The notes: generated by a model from the letters alone, not told the origin. A DNA stretch of 64,000 bases from Valencia hispanica (GCA_963556495.2 OY747707.1:27149871-27213870); one strand, 5' to 3'. Positions 1-12,780 are shown, numbered from the stretch's first letter. Translations and numbers: made by a program.

Positions 1-933
1 CCTGTTTACTGAAAAGGACTTCATATTTAACCCAATATCTAAATTCTATAAGGCCTATTATTTCAAAATTACGTACTTTAAGTCATTTCACTCATCCCAT
101 TTCAACAAACTAAGACTGTGCGAGAGGTGCAGCACAGCCAATCAGATTTAACTTCTTTTTTTTTTTTTATAATACAGATTTTAAAAAGAACACATGGTCT
201 ATGATTAATATCAAACATAAAATTGCAATGTTCATCTTTAAAAATGGCTTGAAATTCGAATTTTCAATTTAAGAATTTTGTTGAACTGGCTACTAATGAA
301 TCAGCGCAAGGTCCGTATGTTGTTCTCCAGTGTCCAAAGTGCTATAAAAAGTCCAGAAAAAAAAAGAGACTGGAAAAGTATTTAATTGTGAAATGGGAAT
401 TTGTAGGAACCCTGTATGTAGGGCAAATTCCATTGGTTAGCGGCAAATGACTTGATACTGGAGGTGAGGTTGAACTTGAAACAGGACAACCCTAATGTAA
501 GGCCAGAATTCCTAGACAATGGAATGGTTTAGATTCAGGTTAGAAGACCATTAGTTAAAGACCATCTGATAGAGAATTTATGCCGGCTTATAATTTGCTC
601 CCTTTCCAATCTGACTGAGCTTTAGGTATTTTGCAAAGACAAATTTTAAATTACATTTAAAATTGTCAGTGTCCCGATGTGCAAAGCTGATAGAAATCCC
701 CTAAAATAACTAAATGTGAAAATGTTTAAGGAAAATGTATACTTTTGCAGCCAACTGTGTGCATTTGTTTTCTAATATTACATTTACACCACGAGGAAGA
801 TTTGCAATTGCTTCTCTTTTAACATTTATAAAAATCCAATTAGGACAGTACAGACCTTACATGAGCAACATTTAATGCTATCATTGTTTTTAGTAACAAT
901 GCTCTTCACAAAATTGCCTTTGCTCTTTTTTAG
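1..933 (+). other. lnpk intron (partial), no other feature seen
   Basis: AT-rich sequence before the first recognisable lunapark exon. It ends in a pyrimidine-rich tract and TAG at 931-933, which forms the splice acceptor. I see no open frame or recognisable repeat here apart from short A and T runs. Confidence 0.7.
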
Positions 934-3275
934 GTATGCTCTTGTGTGCCAGCAGTGTCTCTCCCATAACGGCATGGCATTAAAAGAAGAATTTGAATAC
1001 ATCGGTAAGACTTAGAGAGTCACAGTGCATTTTATCAGTCTCAATCAAACGCTGGGCCTTCATTTGCCCTCTAGCGTTTGGCAGCACAGTATATCACACG
1101 GCTCTTAAATGCCTGCGCTGCTACCAGCTCCTGTAAGCGAAAACGGAACACGATTGAATGCATTAAGTCGCATCAGTCTGGAATGTTTATGCATCTCAGG
1201 CAAATTTTGTCATTGGTTAAAATTTATTTAGATTAATCTGTGTCTGTTTGGCAGTGTGTTAGAGTGAATGTATTAACTAGATGTATGGCACTATTATTTG
1301 TCGTTTCAGCCTTCCGATGTGCATATTGTTACTTCTTGAACCCTGCAAGAAAGACCAGACCTCAGGCTCCCAGACTCTCTGAGCTCGCTACCGAACCAAA
1401 GATGCCAGTAGCTGAGGCACCCTCATCGTCTGCTACTGCTGAACAGGACCAGCTTGAATCAGGTGATTAGGAAAAAAGAATAATATAATTTTGCCCTCTG
1501 GTTCTGGTTAAAGCTGCTATACGGAATCCGTAGAACAAGCAAGCTTAAAACATAAACACAGTCACAAGACTCTCACCCCTCCCGTCAGCCATCATGCTTA
1601 GGCCACACCCCCCTGATATGGGAATACGCATTGCCACATTAAACAGGAGTGCAAAATGGCAGTAGCAGTTTGGTCACCAGTTTTTTTTTTCTTTTTTTTT
1701 CTGCAACTTCAAATGGCATTTTTCTTTTTGGGACTCTGGTAGTTTGTCCTAAAGTTGAAGTGGTAGCAGCCGGCTGTTACTCTGACATTGAGCGGAGAAC
1801 CTCTCACACCAGTGGCTTTCTGTTGCAAAATGTGGGAGCGCATCATGTGTGGAGGACCCAGGTAAATGCGGAAGTGCGCTTGTCCAGTGAGACAGACAAC
1901 CTGATGATCCAATCATTGGTTTCGGACCGAGCCATGTTATTGGCTGAGGTTTGTAGACAAATGTGACAGAACCACTTCATTATCTTTTTTTTTTCTTTTG
2001 TTTTAATCTACACAAAATATTTATAGCTATACTATGTTAGAATGTTGTTACAGTAAGTGGCATGGGAAAAATATTTCAAGCTAGCTTGTCTTGCAGATTT
2101 GGTATATCAGCTTTAACAAAGCTGAACCCTGAATAAAACTTTTCTTTAAAAGAAGCAACCCCGGGTCCGCCTGGGGCTCTGGGGGTCCTTTGGACGTCTT
2201 GGCTCCAATCTCCTTCATGTCTGCATCGATTCCTGGGGGACGGAATGATGTCTGCTCACACCAAACTATCGAACGCTCTTATGGAGAAACCTTATATGCA
2301 CCAGCATGCTAACACACACACATAGATGTGGGGTCTCTGATGTTTAAGGATATATTCTTGGGCTGAGGTTATCATTACTAGAGCTTGATTAATCGGTACC
2401 ATTAGTTTTTCTGTGACATTGTTGTTGTATTTTTATATCTATTTTTGTGTGATGTGGTTGTGTAATTCTTAGTTCACAATGTTTGGTTGGTTTTGTCGAT
2501 GTTCCTTTTTCGTGTTTTGTTTTTCCCCTCTCTCTGCGTCCTGTGGGTATGGAGGCAGACTTCAATGCCTTCCTGTGTTTTCTTTGTTCCCCTTCCTCTC
2601 TTGTATTTTCAACTCACCCTCTCTCATGACATTTTGTTTCCTACCTCTCTTCTTCATCTTCCTTCTTTCTTCTCCTTAATTTTCCGTCTCCGTGTCCATA
2701 ACATCAGGAAATAAAAACCCCAACAATTCATAATAAAGATTTTTCACACATATATCAAGTGGAGTACTATAGCAAAAGCTGTACTGCTCCGCTTGTGAAA
2801 GTTAATCTGTTGGGCTTCTACTTGGTACTCAGACACCAATTCTGAGCTCCACACTGCCAAACAGGACACGTAAAAAAAAAAAAAAAAGAAGCAACTTTCT
2901 GTCAAATGTATAGAAAGGCAAAGGTGGAGCATTGTTTTTTTTTAAAGCTATGGCTTCGTACACCTTTGAAGCCTAAGGCAGATAATGTGACAGGGATATT
3001 AGTAGTATTAATCTTGGTTGCATCAGTTTGACTCTTTTCCTTCCGTGTGTACTTGTTTGGGATGGGTTCACATGTAAAATGAAGCATTTGTCTAATTATC
3101 AGGAAAACCCAAGCTTGCTGATGTCCTTCCTGGAACAGATGCCCAGGAGCCAGGCACAATAACAACCACCGAGCCTGGTTCTACATCAGACAGCCAAAAC
3201 ACCCCAGAGCCACATGACCTGCCTTCTGAGAAATCTGATGATGAGCAGGATATTTCTGCAATGGAAGTGGAATAA
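934..3275 (+). CDS. lnpk: Lunapark, last three coding exons (ER junction protein)
   Basis: Three exons are visible: 934-1004, 1310-1462 and 3103-3275 (stop TAA at 3273-3275). Each intron has GT at its start and AG at its end (GTAAGA after 1004, GTGATT after 1462), and the phases join cleanly. The spliced frame reads YALVCQQCLSHNGMALKEEF, then EYIAFRCAYCYFLNPARKTR, then PQAPRLSEL. This is the lunapark zinc finger, with CxxC pairs in CQQC and CAYC. The tail is acidic and low in complexity, and ends ISAMEVE. Lunapark is a membrane protein that stabilises three-way junctions of the tubular endoplasmic reticulum; the zinc finger and tail are cytosolic. The N-terminal membrane-hairpin exons lie to the left of the window. 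The second intron carries a retroelement at 2160-2882. I cannot tell whether this is the lnpka or the lnpkb paralogue. The tail differs from the mammalian one, as expected for a fast-evolving region. Confidence 0.93.
2160..2882 (+). mobile_element. Poly(A)-tailed retroelement in lnpk intron
   Basis: The insert is flanked by a direct repeat AAAAGAAGCAAC (2148-2159 and 2883-2894) and ends in an A-run, the signature of target-primed retrotransposition. It starts with a GC-rich stretch, has a pyrimidine-rich middle, and has AATAAA motifs near 2711 and 2733. A second, inverted copy lies at about 49752-50270. No reverse transcriptase is visible, so it is either a SINE-like element or a 5'-truncated LINE 3' end. 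Family not recognised. Confidence 0.8.
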
Positions 3276-3880
3276 AACAGCAGGGTGGGGATTTCAGTAC
3301 GTCAGAAAGGAACAGGGTTTTTGAGGGAAATACGAAGTAAATACCCTTACAGTTACAAATATGCAATGATAATCCAGCTCTTAATGTGGTTTTCAACCTA
3401 CTGAACTCCTTCATGCTAAAAATGGCTTTTAAACTTGTAGCGGAAGTGATGAATTGTCTCTAAGTAATAACCGAGCAAAGGATTTTGTCAGATGTGTTCT
3501 TTTCCAAGTTGTATTTTATGTTTTCGGTCATTTTCTTATTTTGTGTGTGTTGGATTTAACTTTTGCCGTTTTGTTTCGGTAAGCAGGAAATAGTACAAAG
3601 CATGAGGTATTTTCTGGGAAAAGTGTTATTTATGACATATTTATAGCCAATTTTCTTTATTGTTGCACTTGTTTTACAGTGATTACCAGGGTACTTGGCA
3701 GCCTGTTTGGTGGTAATGTTTACACAGATGTGGTACTGTTGACCCTATGCACATACAGAACATGTTTATAACTAGAAGCAAGGAAATAGGTTTGCTAGAA
3801 CTGCGCTCTTCTCCAAAGTGCCTTTTTTATATGTTTTGTATGTTTGTCAGTCTTGTCAATAAATAAAACATTTTAATAGA
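3276..3880 (+). other. lnpk: lnpk 3' UTR with poly(A) signals
   Basis: Sequence directly after the lunapark stop codon. Overlapping AATAAA motifs at 3858-3863 and 3862-3867 are followed by a GT-containing stretch, so cleavage near 3880 is likely. Another AATAAA at 3958-3963 is an alternative site. Confidence 0.6.
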
Positions 3881-3963
3881 CAATGTTACCTACCTGTCTT
3901 TATTAGACTCTATCTGCTGCTCGGTGTATGAATTCATGTGCTGTAGAAATTGTACAAAATAAA

Positions 3964-4530
3964 ACTTTTGAGGAAAAACCTGCCTAAACTGATTTCTAGA
4001 ACTGCTGAAAGGTTGCTCTGTTCCAAAGGGGGTGGTGACCACCTAATGGTGTCAAACGAATAGCAAGGTACACCTAGTCCATTGCAGCATGACACGCGAC
4101 GAATAATGCACCGATGCACTCAAACACGGCTATTTAAGAGTGACCAAATAACTAAAGTGGAGGTTTAAGATTGTGTTAGGAATAGCTGAGAGATCTATTT
4201 AAACCCTGGATCATCATGCTGTGATGAAACATTGCTAACAACTGAAACCGTTCATTTCTTTATTAAAACTGATTTACCAACATTTGCTTAGGGTTGGGAC
4301 CTTTAAAAAAAAAAAAAAAAAAAGTTGAGTAATAAAAAAAAAAAAATCAGTATTGATGCTAAAAATATACTTGCACCCATAAAGATGTCGGCTGTTTTTT
4401 TGGGGGGGTTTTTCCCACGCTGAAATGTTTCAGATTATCAAAACAGGTTCAAAGATACCCGTAGTAAACAAAAAATGCAGTTTTCATATTTAATTTAAGA
4501 AAAAAAAACATCCAACCCGGCCCAAAGTAA
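3964..4530. other. Intergenic, A-runs only
   Basis: Long A-runs at 4304-4323 and 4334-4346 and a G-run near 4403. No gene or recognisable element seen. Confidence 0.5.
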
Positions 4531-4534
4531 CTAG

Positions 4535-5000
4535 GTTACTTGCTTGTGCCAATTTTGGTGGCAACTACTGTCCATAAAGTATTTGATAACTGTAAATTAC
4601 CCTTTTAAATAGTGTAGGAACTTCAAACCACTCTGTTTTTAATTCACCCACATTGCATGGTTTTTCAAGCCTATTTTGTTTTCCTGCTGCACAACTCAAA
4701 TGCACTTAAAACTTCAGCTCAAACATAGATGGTCAGACATTCTCCTTCAGGATTTTCTGAAGTGATATTGGGTTGATGTTATTCTGGTAGGCTGACCACT
4801 TCTGGGAAGGTTAACCTCTGTTCCTTGTTTTCTCTAATTGTGATTCAATGGAGTCTCAAAGCCTCAGAAGTTGATCTGTGAACCTTTCCAGGGTGATAAA
4901 TGACTTTGATTCCCATCTATTCTCAAATTTCCTTAGATTGGGATATGTGTACTTTGTCATTACACCCATCAAATAAGCTACATCTACATTACACCTTAAC
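4535..5000 (-). mobile_element. Decayed Tc1/mariner transposon
   Basis: Antisense remnants of a common fish Tc1-like transposase gene occur in the expected order: a GGTGGCAACTACTG-type block near 4558, the GGTCAGACATTCTCCTTCAG block near 4732, and TTCTGGGAAGGTTAACC near 4798. A stretch then follows corresponding to the start of the transposase gene, to about 4960. Heavily mutated, with no open frame. It belongs to the same family as the composite at 17755-20370. Confidence 0.65.
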
Positions 5001-6949
5001 CATCAGAAAGCTGACGTCCAGAAGAACAACAGTTGTAAAACTGTTAGACATGAATTGGTGCAATATCCAGAGAATTCTGGCCTATTGAATCTTTAGCCCC
5101 TTTCAGATCATTTCGTTCCGCGATCTATACTTATTCCTCGTGATGAGTTACAAGGTCTTGACACAGAATGGGGGTTTTAAGTCAACCCATCAATATTACG
5201 TCCCTGATCCACCTTAACCAATTAGCCCTAATCCCCAACACATCGGCTGTATTACTCAGGTGAATAAAGCAAGTTGTAAGCCATGTCTCTTTGGTTCTGC
5301 AATCTCATCTGCATGGTCTCAAAGCACATATGTCAAGTGATCTCAACAAATTGACTTGTAAGATTTAAAAGGGCAGTGTTTAGAACGTTTGACGATGACA
5401 AACAGTAGTATAGATAAGTGTCGCTTTAAGAACAACTACTTTTTTTATTTGGAGAGAGACTTATCTGGACAAAGTCAGAGTGAGTGGAATACAGTTAAAA
5501 GTTTAATCCAGAAGAGTTGTCAACCCTGAGTAAAAGTTTTATTCTCAGTTGAATTTGAATAATAAATTCCATGCTCATTGTATATTGTAAAACTGTAGAA
5601 AATATGTCTTGTCTTTATTGATTTTAAGACCAATTCTTTGGTTAAATAGTGAATGTTGAATGTAGCTAGCACTAGCATGTGCAGACTACTCACAGGGCTG
5701 TCATTGTATGTGAACAAACCTGTTCACTTGTGTGAACTAAAGTCAACACAACTCACTCTTATTATTTATGTACCAAATTACCAGTTCATACTTTCATCCG
5801 GTGGAAGTTCAATGCAGTCTGGCTAGGTCATATAGTGAAAATGTCTGCTTGTGAGGGCTGATGAGACTGATTTAGCATCTTACCTAACTAAATGAGTCAC
5901 AATATTTCACACAAACTGTTGGGTGAAACCTAAAAATCTTCAGTCCCAGAAGCATGAAGCTAGCTTTTGGTTTAAAAATAACCCACCAGTTTTGTGCACA
6001 CTTAATAATCTAAATGACACAAACTAGTTTAAAGTATCTTTTCAATATGCCGTCCACTCTCCTCTTCCAACTGCTCTCTTAGCCCCATGTTTAAACAGCC
6101 TGTTTTCATTAACAGGCCAATTTTAGCTTGTGATTATTTTATTTTAGCTCATTGATCATTTCAGACAGTGTGAGATAATGCTGCTTGACACACAGCCTGA
6201 CCAGTCTTGATTGCTTGACCCTCTTGATTTGCAGTGAGAAAAGTCATTGCGCCAAACGAAGTTGCTCTCTGCCATCATGTGACCACTTTCTTTTTCTCCC
6301 CCTGACTACACCATGTAAAGTGTTTGTGGGGGTCAACATCCCACACCTTATATGGGTTTTGATAATGTCTGTTTACTGAGACGTGACCTCCAGGGCCTTG
6401 TAATGCATCAATTTGACACCCAACAGTAACGCCTGATTCCACCGCATGCTGTTTGAGGTTGACCTCTGACAAGAGCCAAACAGAAAGGGGGAAAAATGGA
6501 ACATCAATAGGACAAATGTTTAGATTTTGTCACACCGTTGGGACATTGTTCAGTATATATAGCCTGCTTGTATGTGCATTATCATGTGCTGTATATCACA
6601 AAAGACTGCTGTACTTTATTCTTCTTGTGTGAAGAAAAACATTGGACTTTTAAGCACTGAATCTTTTTTTTGAGTTTGTTCTGCTGTACATTTTTTTGTC
6701 CAATAATTTGTTCCTGATTTGTTTTTTCACAATTTATAAAGAAAGTATAAACATCGGTAAATAATCACTAAACATGAATATTTCTGTTACTTAGGCTGTT
6801 TATCTTCTGCAGTGATATATTTGGGGCAAAGCCCCATTGGGGGCTTCTCAATCAGAATATCATTAAAAACATATTTTATTTTATTTTAATTATTTAATTT
6901 CCTAAGTGAAATTCGTAGTATGGAGACTTGTTGCACACAGTGATACATA
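5001..6949. other. Intergenic, one possible regulatory block
   Basis: No gene is seen. About 6185-6480 is less AT-rich and has several TGACC half-sites (6384-6389, 6460-6465, and an inverted GGTCAA near 6331) of the kind bound by nuclear receptors. The second sits in a near-palindrome, GAGGTTGACCTC. Whether this is regulatory is inference. Confidence 0.35.
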
Positions 6950-7400
6950 TTAGGTGTTATTTTTTATTATTATGGTTTACAGCTAATGAAAATCCAAAAC
7001 TGATTGATAAAAAAATCAAATCAGAAAAGTTAAAAATGTATGTTTTTATTCAAAAATTTTATTTTATGACCATGTTCAGGCCTATACAATTATAGGGAAG
7101 ATGCTCTACTTGACACTTGTCCAACAAGCAGCTTGACACCCTCCACAAGGAAGATAAGCCACAAATGGTCATTGCTGAAGAACCAGGAGGCATGTAGCCA
7201 AGCATATTAATGGAATGTTGAGTGGAAGGAAGAAGTCATATTGAAAAAGGTGTACAAGTAATAGGTTAATAATATTTACATATTTTTTGTTGGTCATGTG
7301 CTATGTTCAACATTTCTGTGTTTTACGGTTTACAGCTGTTCTAAGCTCTAAGCCACAGTCATCAAAATGAACACAAATAAATATGTAAAACATATCTCTC
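6950..7400 (+). mobile_element. Internally deleted Tc1/mariner relic
   Basis: The left end has ATGGTTTACAGCTAATGAAA (about 6973) and the right end carries the reverse-complement type TAAGCCACAGTCATCAAAAT (about 7350): the two inverted ends of a Tc1 family. Between them a short piece still translates as the transposase N-terminus (TLHKEDKPQMVIAEE, about 7135-7180), followed out of frame by a decayed HINGKLSGRKK block. Most of the transposase is missing. Confidence 0.7.
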
Positions 7401-9068
7401 TGCCTCACTCATTTATTGGGATTCATCTCTAATTGGAGTACTCATTTATGTATCCTTAATTTAACTCTACAGTTGGCATAGTTGGTAAATCATTTTCTAA
7501 AATCCAGATTTTATTAGTTAATAAAAGGTTGTTTACATTGTAACTTTTTATCTACTTTCAAAATAGGACATTTTGATTATCACGTAAAGACCAATTCTTC
7601 TCCAAGGATGACAAACGATCTAAAAAAAAACTGTGCCAAGGTAATTTTGAGCAGGCGATAAAAATGTATAGTTAGCCTGTCCCAAGGTTCATAGTTCTTC
7701 TACGCTCATCTCTCACATGTGTATTGGAGGACACTTGACTTAAATTTATACTGATCTTTTATTTATACCCAGAAAAAATGGCAGATAAGATACATAAGTG
7801 TTCTTGATACTGTGTTTTGTCATATCTAGCCACCAAAGATTGAAATCCTGCGAAACAATTTTCTGTAGAAATGAAGGAGCGTGCCCTCCTGAACCCCGGA
7901 GGAAAATAACCCTGTGGTGCGAGGCAGAATATGAAACAAAGGCGCCAGAATAAGTAAAATAGACAAGTGCACCAGGCTTGTCACTTTTCCATTTGCTGCC
8001 CCCGAGTGAGAGCAACTTGAAATTCTCCTCATCTCAGATAAGACCTTCATCGTTATGCTCTATCTACTGTACTGAATACGAAAAAAGTACCACATCAGAC
8101 AGAGGTAATAAGGAAGGGAGCTGTGCAAAAAAGCCAATGTTTCTGTCAGTCATGAAGCCAAATGCAACAGAAAGAAAAACAAAGTCATAAGTGTACAGCA
8201 GAAGCCATCTTGGAGTGAAACAATGCTGAGATGAGTGTCACAGAAGTAGTTAACATGGGTGTGATATTGGACATCGCCACTGGATCTTGACAACAGCATC
8301 ATTACACAGTAATAAGAGCACAATCTCCTTCGGAGAAGCATTAAAATCAAATTAGATTATACAAGCGCTTGGCTTGATGAGCTCTGAGGGCTGATGGTTC
8401 CCATGCTGTGGTTCTCTGGTTATTACTCTAAAGCTCTTTGGGTGCCTGGGCGTGAATTGTCACTTGACAGAGCTTTTCACTAAAGGTCATCACTTACCAA
8501 AATTTGATTTTTAAAAAGATTTAAGTCAGTGGAAACCTAAACACACAGATAGATGGGTTTCTGTTTTTTTCTCCTCAGTTGTATCTGTCAAATGTCACTG
8601 CATGTGGGCAAATGCATGGTCCAATCTATAAAACTGTGTGTTGCGTTTAGACCGAAGTGACATTCAGGGATCAGAGAGCATTGTCATTCTCTGTCCTACC
8701 CTGTACTCATTATATCACTGAGTTATGGCAATTGTTTGAGCACTGTAACACCTCAGCAGGTATTACTGCAAGCTATCGAAAATGCTAAAACATGTAGAAA
8801 ACCTGAAGAAAGCCAGCGAGCAGTGTTACAATTAAAACTATAACCTTAAAACAGTTTTAATCCAATCAATAAAAATGCAAATTTGAATCCAAATATCTAA
8901 ATACAAATTATGTACGTTTAAAAGCTAAATAAACAAAAATAAATAAAAATCCACACTTTATAAAATGTATTAACTCAACAATGTTAGTTAGTTTCTTACT
9001 GATTTTAAAAACTGTGTTAGTACTCCAATAACTGAATGTAATCACTCAAGTAGCCTTAATCAATTATA
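7401..9068. other. Intergenic, nothing recognised
   Basis: AT-rich unique sequence. The open frames between 7746 and 8350 show no known motif and overlap each other on both strands, so I treat them as chance. Confidence 0.45.
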
Positions 9069-9450
9069 CCTCATTTCCACTGAGCAGTGTGGCACAGGTC
9101 GGTGCGTTTTGGTACACTATTTTGTCTGTTTCCATTGTAAAAGCGGCCTATACAACTAACCCGTCCCACACCATTCCTGGACCCCCTTCAGTCATAGGTC
9201 TTTATGACAATGGTATGGTACAGTCATGGTGAAGCTACTGGCATCACACAACACAGTCCACTGATTGGGGGACAAAAACAAAACGGAACTGCTTGTGACA
9301 AGCATGAGACATACTAGTGCATCAAACTAGTCGCACTAGTAAAACGCCATGTTAGACATTTGGGTTTAACCCCGGCTGCCCAACTGATGGTGAAAGTGAT
9401 GGCATACCTAACCACACCGACCCATGCCGTACTGCTCAGTGGAAAGGAGG
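9069..9450. mobile_element. Small terminal-inverted-repeat element (MITE-like)
   Basis: A 36-bp terminal inverted repeat: the left arm 9069-9104 begins CCTCATTTCCACTGAGCAGT. The right arm 9415-9450, reverse-complemented, begins CCTCCTTTCCACTGAGCAGT, with 31 of 36 positions matching by eye. The 382-bp element has no coding potential. Internally, ACTAGTGC and GCACTAGT flank a further ACTAGT (about 9313-9340). No clear target duplication was found, so the superfamily is undecided. Confidence 0.75.
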
Positions 9451-9858
9451 TGTTACGCTCCAACTGACCTGTCTTATGCATGATTTAACTGTTAGACAAA
9501 GAAGACAATATTAGTCGGTTTATATTTTGTTAATCAGTTGGAAGTAAAAAACATCTGCACAATAAGCAGTCAATAAACACCTGGGTAACAGCAGGTAATT
9601 CAATGGCAACAGCTACGTCAGGAATATGTTGCTCAGTTTGTCACATGGTTTCCTTTAGCATTAGCAAAGCTAACTAAAGCTGCATACTGTACAAGCTGTT
9701 TTTAAATCTACACTAAAACCCAGGACACACTGCCCAAAATGGTCATCAGGTTACAGATGTTAATAAGGAGCGGGAACAATGGAGGTAGACAGTGGCAGAA
9801 AAGCCCCTATCCGGGCAAAAGAAGAAGAACAATCAGACATCTATATCAGACAACTATG

Positions 9859-9860
<2 letters not shown>

Positions 9861-9940
<80 letters not shown>
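9861..9940. repeat. (AT)n microsatellite
   Basis: About 40 uninterrupted AT dinucleotides. The Ile-Tyr reading frames across it are artefacts. Confidence 0.98.
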
Positions 9941-9942
<2 letters not shown>

Positions 9943-12034
9943 CTCCATTCAAAGCATTCTAGTGGATGTTATTTAAATTGGTATATTTAAGACTGAATTC
10001 AGCACAATAAGTGTTGTTGTTTGTGAGATAATTATTCTACACTCACCCCACTGATAAACTGATTAAAAAGACCTTCAGGGAGAAATGCACTGGCAGTCAA
10101 TAACAAAAAAGTAGATCCAAATTTGCTAGCTCTATTATATGATGAATAATAACTCAATTAGAAAGCACAATAAAACTATAAATTTATCTCCACTTGCTTC
10201 ACGTTGCCTATGTTTGAGAAATGACACTCAAAAGGATACTAAAAACTGCAACAAGAGGGGAAGAAGCGGAAGGCTAAAACAGCAAACTGCTTCCACCACC
10301 TCATGTGGAAATCATACAAAGCATCCTGCAGGCAGCAGGGTTCATTTTATAGCTTCATCTATTACCACACTGTCATTGTTAATTGTCTTCTTTTTACCTC
10401 TGCAGGATTCTCCAAATTGGTCCTATCGAATGTGACAGGAGGAAGAGCATTAAGCATCTGACAAGATGATATCTAAGTTCAATTTCCTACTCCTCACCTG
10501 ATTTATACCTGCAGCAGATCATTTTCTTTTCTGTCATAAAGACCTCTATAAATCAGTGGTGCTTATGGAAGCACTAGAGAACAAGGTCCCTGGATTTGTA
10601 CCCCTTGTGTTTGCTATTAGGAAGCCATTACAACCACATTTTCCTCCTTCAAACTAAAATGATCAAATCTAATACGGCAAGATTAGGGAAATAAAGGGAG
10701 AAAATGTTGCAGGACCCGTTCGACACCGTCCCCTATCTAAACAATATGCTCTAAACCCAATAAAACAGGGCTTTTTTCTTTTGCTTGTGACACCATTATC
10801 CATCTGTTTGGATAAAATTGCTGTATCATGGTATAAATCTGCGATACAAGTGACATATCCTCTAAAATAAAAGGGAACATTAACTGCTCTATCTTCTAGA
10901 GGCCACGGGACTAGCTGGCTATAAGCTCAGTCAAGTGTGATGGCAGTTATACTGTGTTTTACTAGACTGCAGACAATTATACTTTGGTCCTCTCCCCTAA
11001 GAAGACAAACTGCCGTGGCTTCAAGTGAAATGATTTCAAATAGATTTTCCAAAATGTCTGTCGCCAGATTGCTTCCATACATTATTTCACTTAAATGGAG
11101 AGAAAAAAAGAGGGAGCAAATCCACAAATCAATCACAACAGCCCACTTTACCAGATGGAAAGACAAGAGATTGGAGTGTGTGCGTCTGGAAGTGTGTGCA
11201 TGTGTGTTTTGTAGACCTACCGAGAGGGACACTTATAGGATGAGCCCAGTCTTGTCTCTTATGTGTCTCACTCATCCAGCGGTATAAGACAAGAGTGAGT
11301 TGGTGTTCTTTGTGTAGTTGAAAAAAGTATAAAGAACTGAAACATTTGTACATTTAATAAATAGTCATTTAAGGTGCCAATAACGTGTTATCCAGTATAA
11401 TAAAAGTGTAATGTGATTACTTATTACATGACACTGAACACGAGGGGGTTTATTTGTCTGTTCCTAAACATGTTTGTAAGTCAGCTTTTCCGCAGCAAAA
11501 TAATATAGTAGTTAGCATTAGAAATAGGAATTAGAGCCTTAAATGCAGACATTTTTAAAAGACAAATTGTATTATTAAAAGCTGGTAGTCAGAGGCTCCA
11601 TATTTCACACTTAAAAACTTAAAGTTATGAATGATTGCTGCACTGTATTTCAAGTGATAAGTGCTAAAGGTAGTCAAAGTATTAGAATGAGTGCAAATAC
11701 ACCAGGTTTCAAAAGAAATCAGCATGGATTGACGGTGGCAGGTTTTCATTTTCGCAAAATGGATTAAGAATACCTGTTAGACATTTTATGTTGTACTGGC
11801 TTTATTTGAAAAAGGAGATATGCTGGGTAGGGGAAGCGATGTTATGTTATAATGGTTCAGAAAATGTCCTACAAGTGTATTTAAACTATCTGCAGTAGTT
11901 TGTACATTTTTGAACATAAAATATGAATACCATTTTCTTGATAACGGCACAGTAGCGTACTTTAGTTTTGTCCTTAGTGTACATATACTAGTCTTAATTC
12001 TGTTTTTTAAATATTTTTCTTGTATGAATCTGAA
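9941..12034. other. Intergenic, nothing firmly recognised
   Basis: Mixed AT-rich sequence. The stretch 11030-11160 has a less repetitive texture and overlapping frames on both strands, but no protein motif. No repeat family recognised. Confidence 0.4.
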
Positions 12035-12402
12035 GGGGCTGTACAGTGGAGCAGTTGGTAGCACTGTTGTCCTGCAGCAAGAATGCCCAGGTTCATATGC
12101 CAGCCTGAGGGCTTTCTGTATGGAGTTTGCATGTTCTCCCTGTGCATACCGGGGTTCCCTCCGGATACTCCAGCTTCCTCCCACAGTCCTAAAAATCCAC
12201 AGGTTAATTTGTCTCTCTAAAATTGTCCTGAGGTCTGAGTGTGTGCATGCATGGTTGTTTGTCCTGTATGTCTCTGTGTGTTGCCCTGTGATGGATTGGC
12301 GACCTGTCCAGGGTGTAACCCGCCCCCGTGACTGCTGGAGATAAGCACTAGCAACCCGCTACCCTCATAGGATAGACGGGATGGATGGATGGATGGATGG
12401 AT
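12035..12402 (+). mobile_element. tRNA-derived fish SINE
   Basis: Full-length copy of a very common teleost SINE. The head GGGGCTGTACAGTGGAGCAG is followed by TGGTAGCACTGTTG and a degraded B box (GGTTCATATGCC). The body contains GGAGTTTGCATGTTCTCCCT, and the 3' end is CGACCTGTCCAGGGTGTAAC followed by (GGAT)n. A near-perfect 7-bp direct repeat flanks it (ATCTGAA at 12028-12034, ATCTAAA at 12401-12407). Confidence 0.9.
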
Positions 12403-12780
12403 CTAAAGGCTTCAATTAGGCCTACCTGTCACCTTGCTCTGTTATAGCTGAATTTCCCCTATGTGAGACAATAAAGGATTATTCTATTCTAAAAACAAAA
12501 AAGAGATTTTGCTTATATTTTTGAGAAAACTGGAGAACAGACTACTTTTTGAAACTGTAGGAACCACCAGTAAACCTCAAGGCTGAGAGTGAAGTTCTCT
12601 GTTGGGAACATATGGAACAATCAAATTTCTAATGAATGACAGATCTTGATTGTTAAGGGTTTCTTATGTGAGAAGGAAAATTTAACATTTTATTCCTAAT
12701 TTAACAGTGACTCTAAAATAGGAAAGTTTCAGATCTCACATTAAAAACATTACTAAAATAGGTTTTTATTATCTAAAGAG

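Noticed and set aside
1240..1470. 76-aa frame as a gene of its own
   Set aside because: Its C-terminal two thirds is the second lunapark exon; the N-terminal part is intron read through the splice acceptor.
1649..1966. 105-aa frame in the lnpk intron
   Set aside because: Lies entirely inside the intron, begins with a homopolymer-derived stretch and has no recognisable motif.
9739..9976. Ile-Tyr-rich proteins
   Set aside because: Translation of an (AT)n microsatellite.
12035..12110. tRNA gene
   Set aside because: The A/B-box-like text is the tRNA-derived head of a SINE; cloverleaf pairing is degraded.
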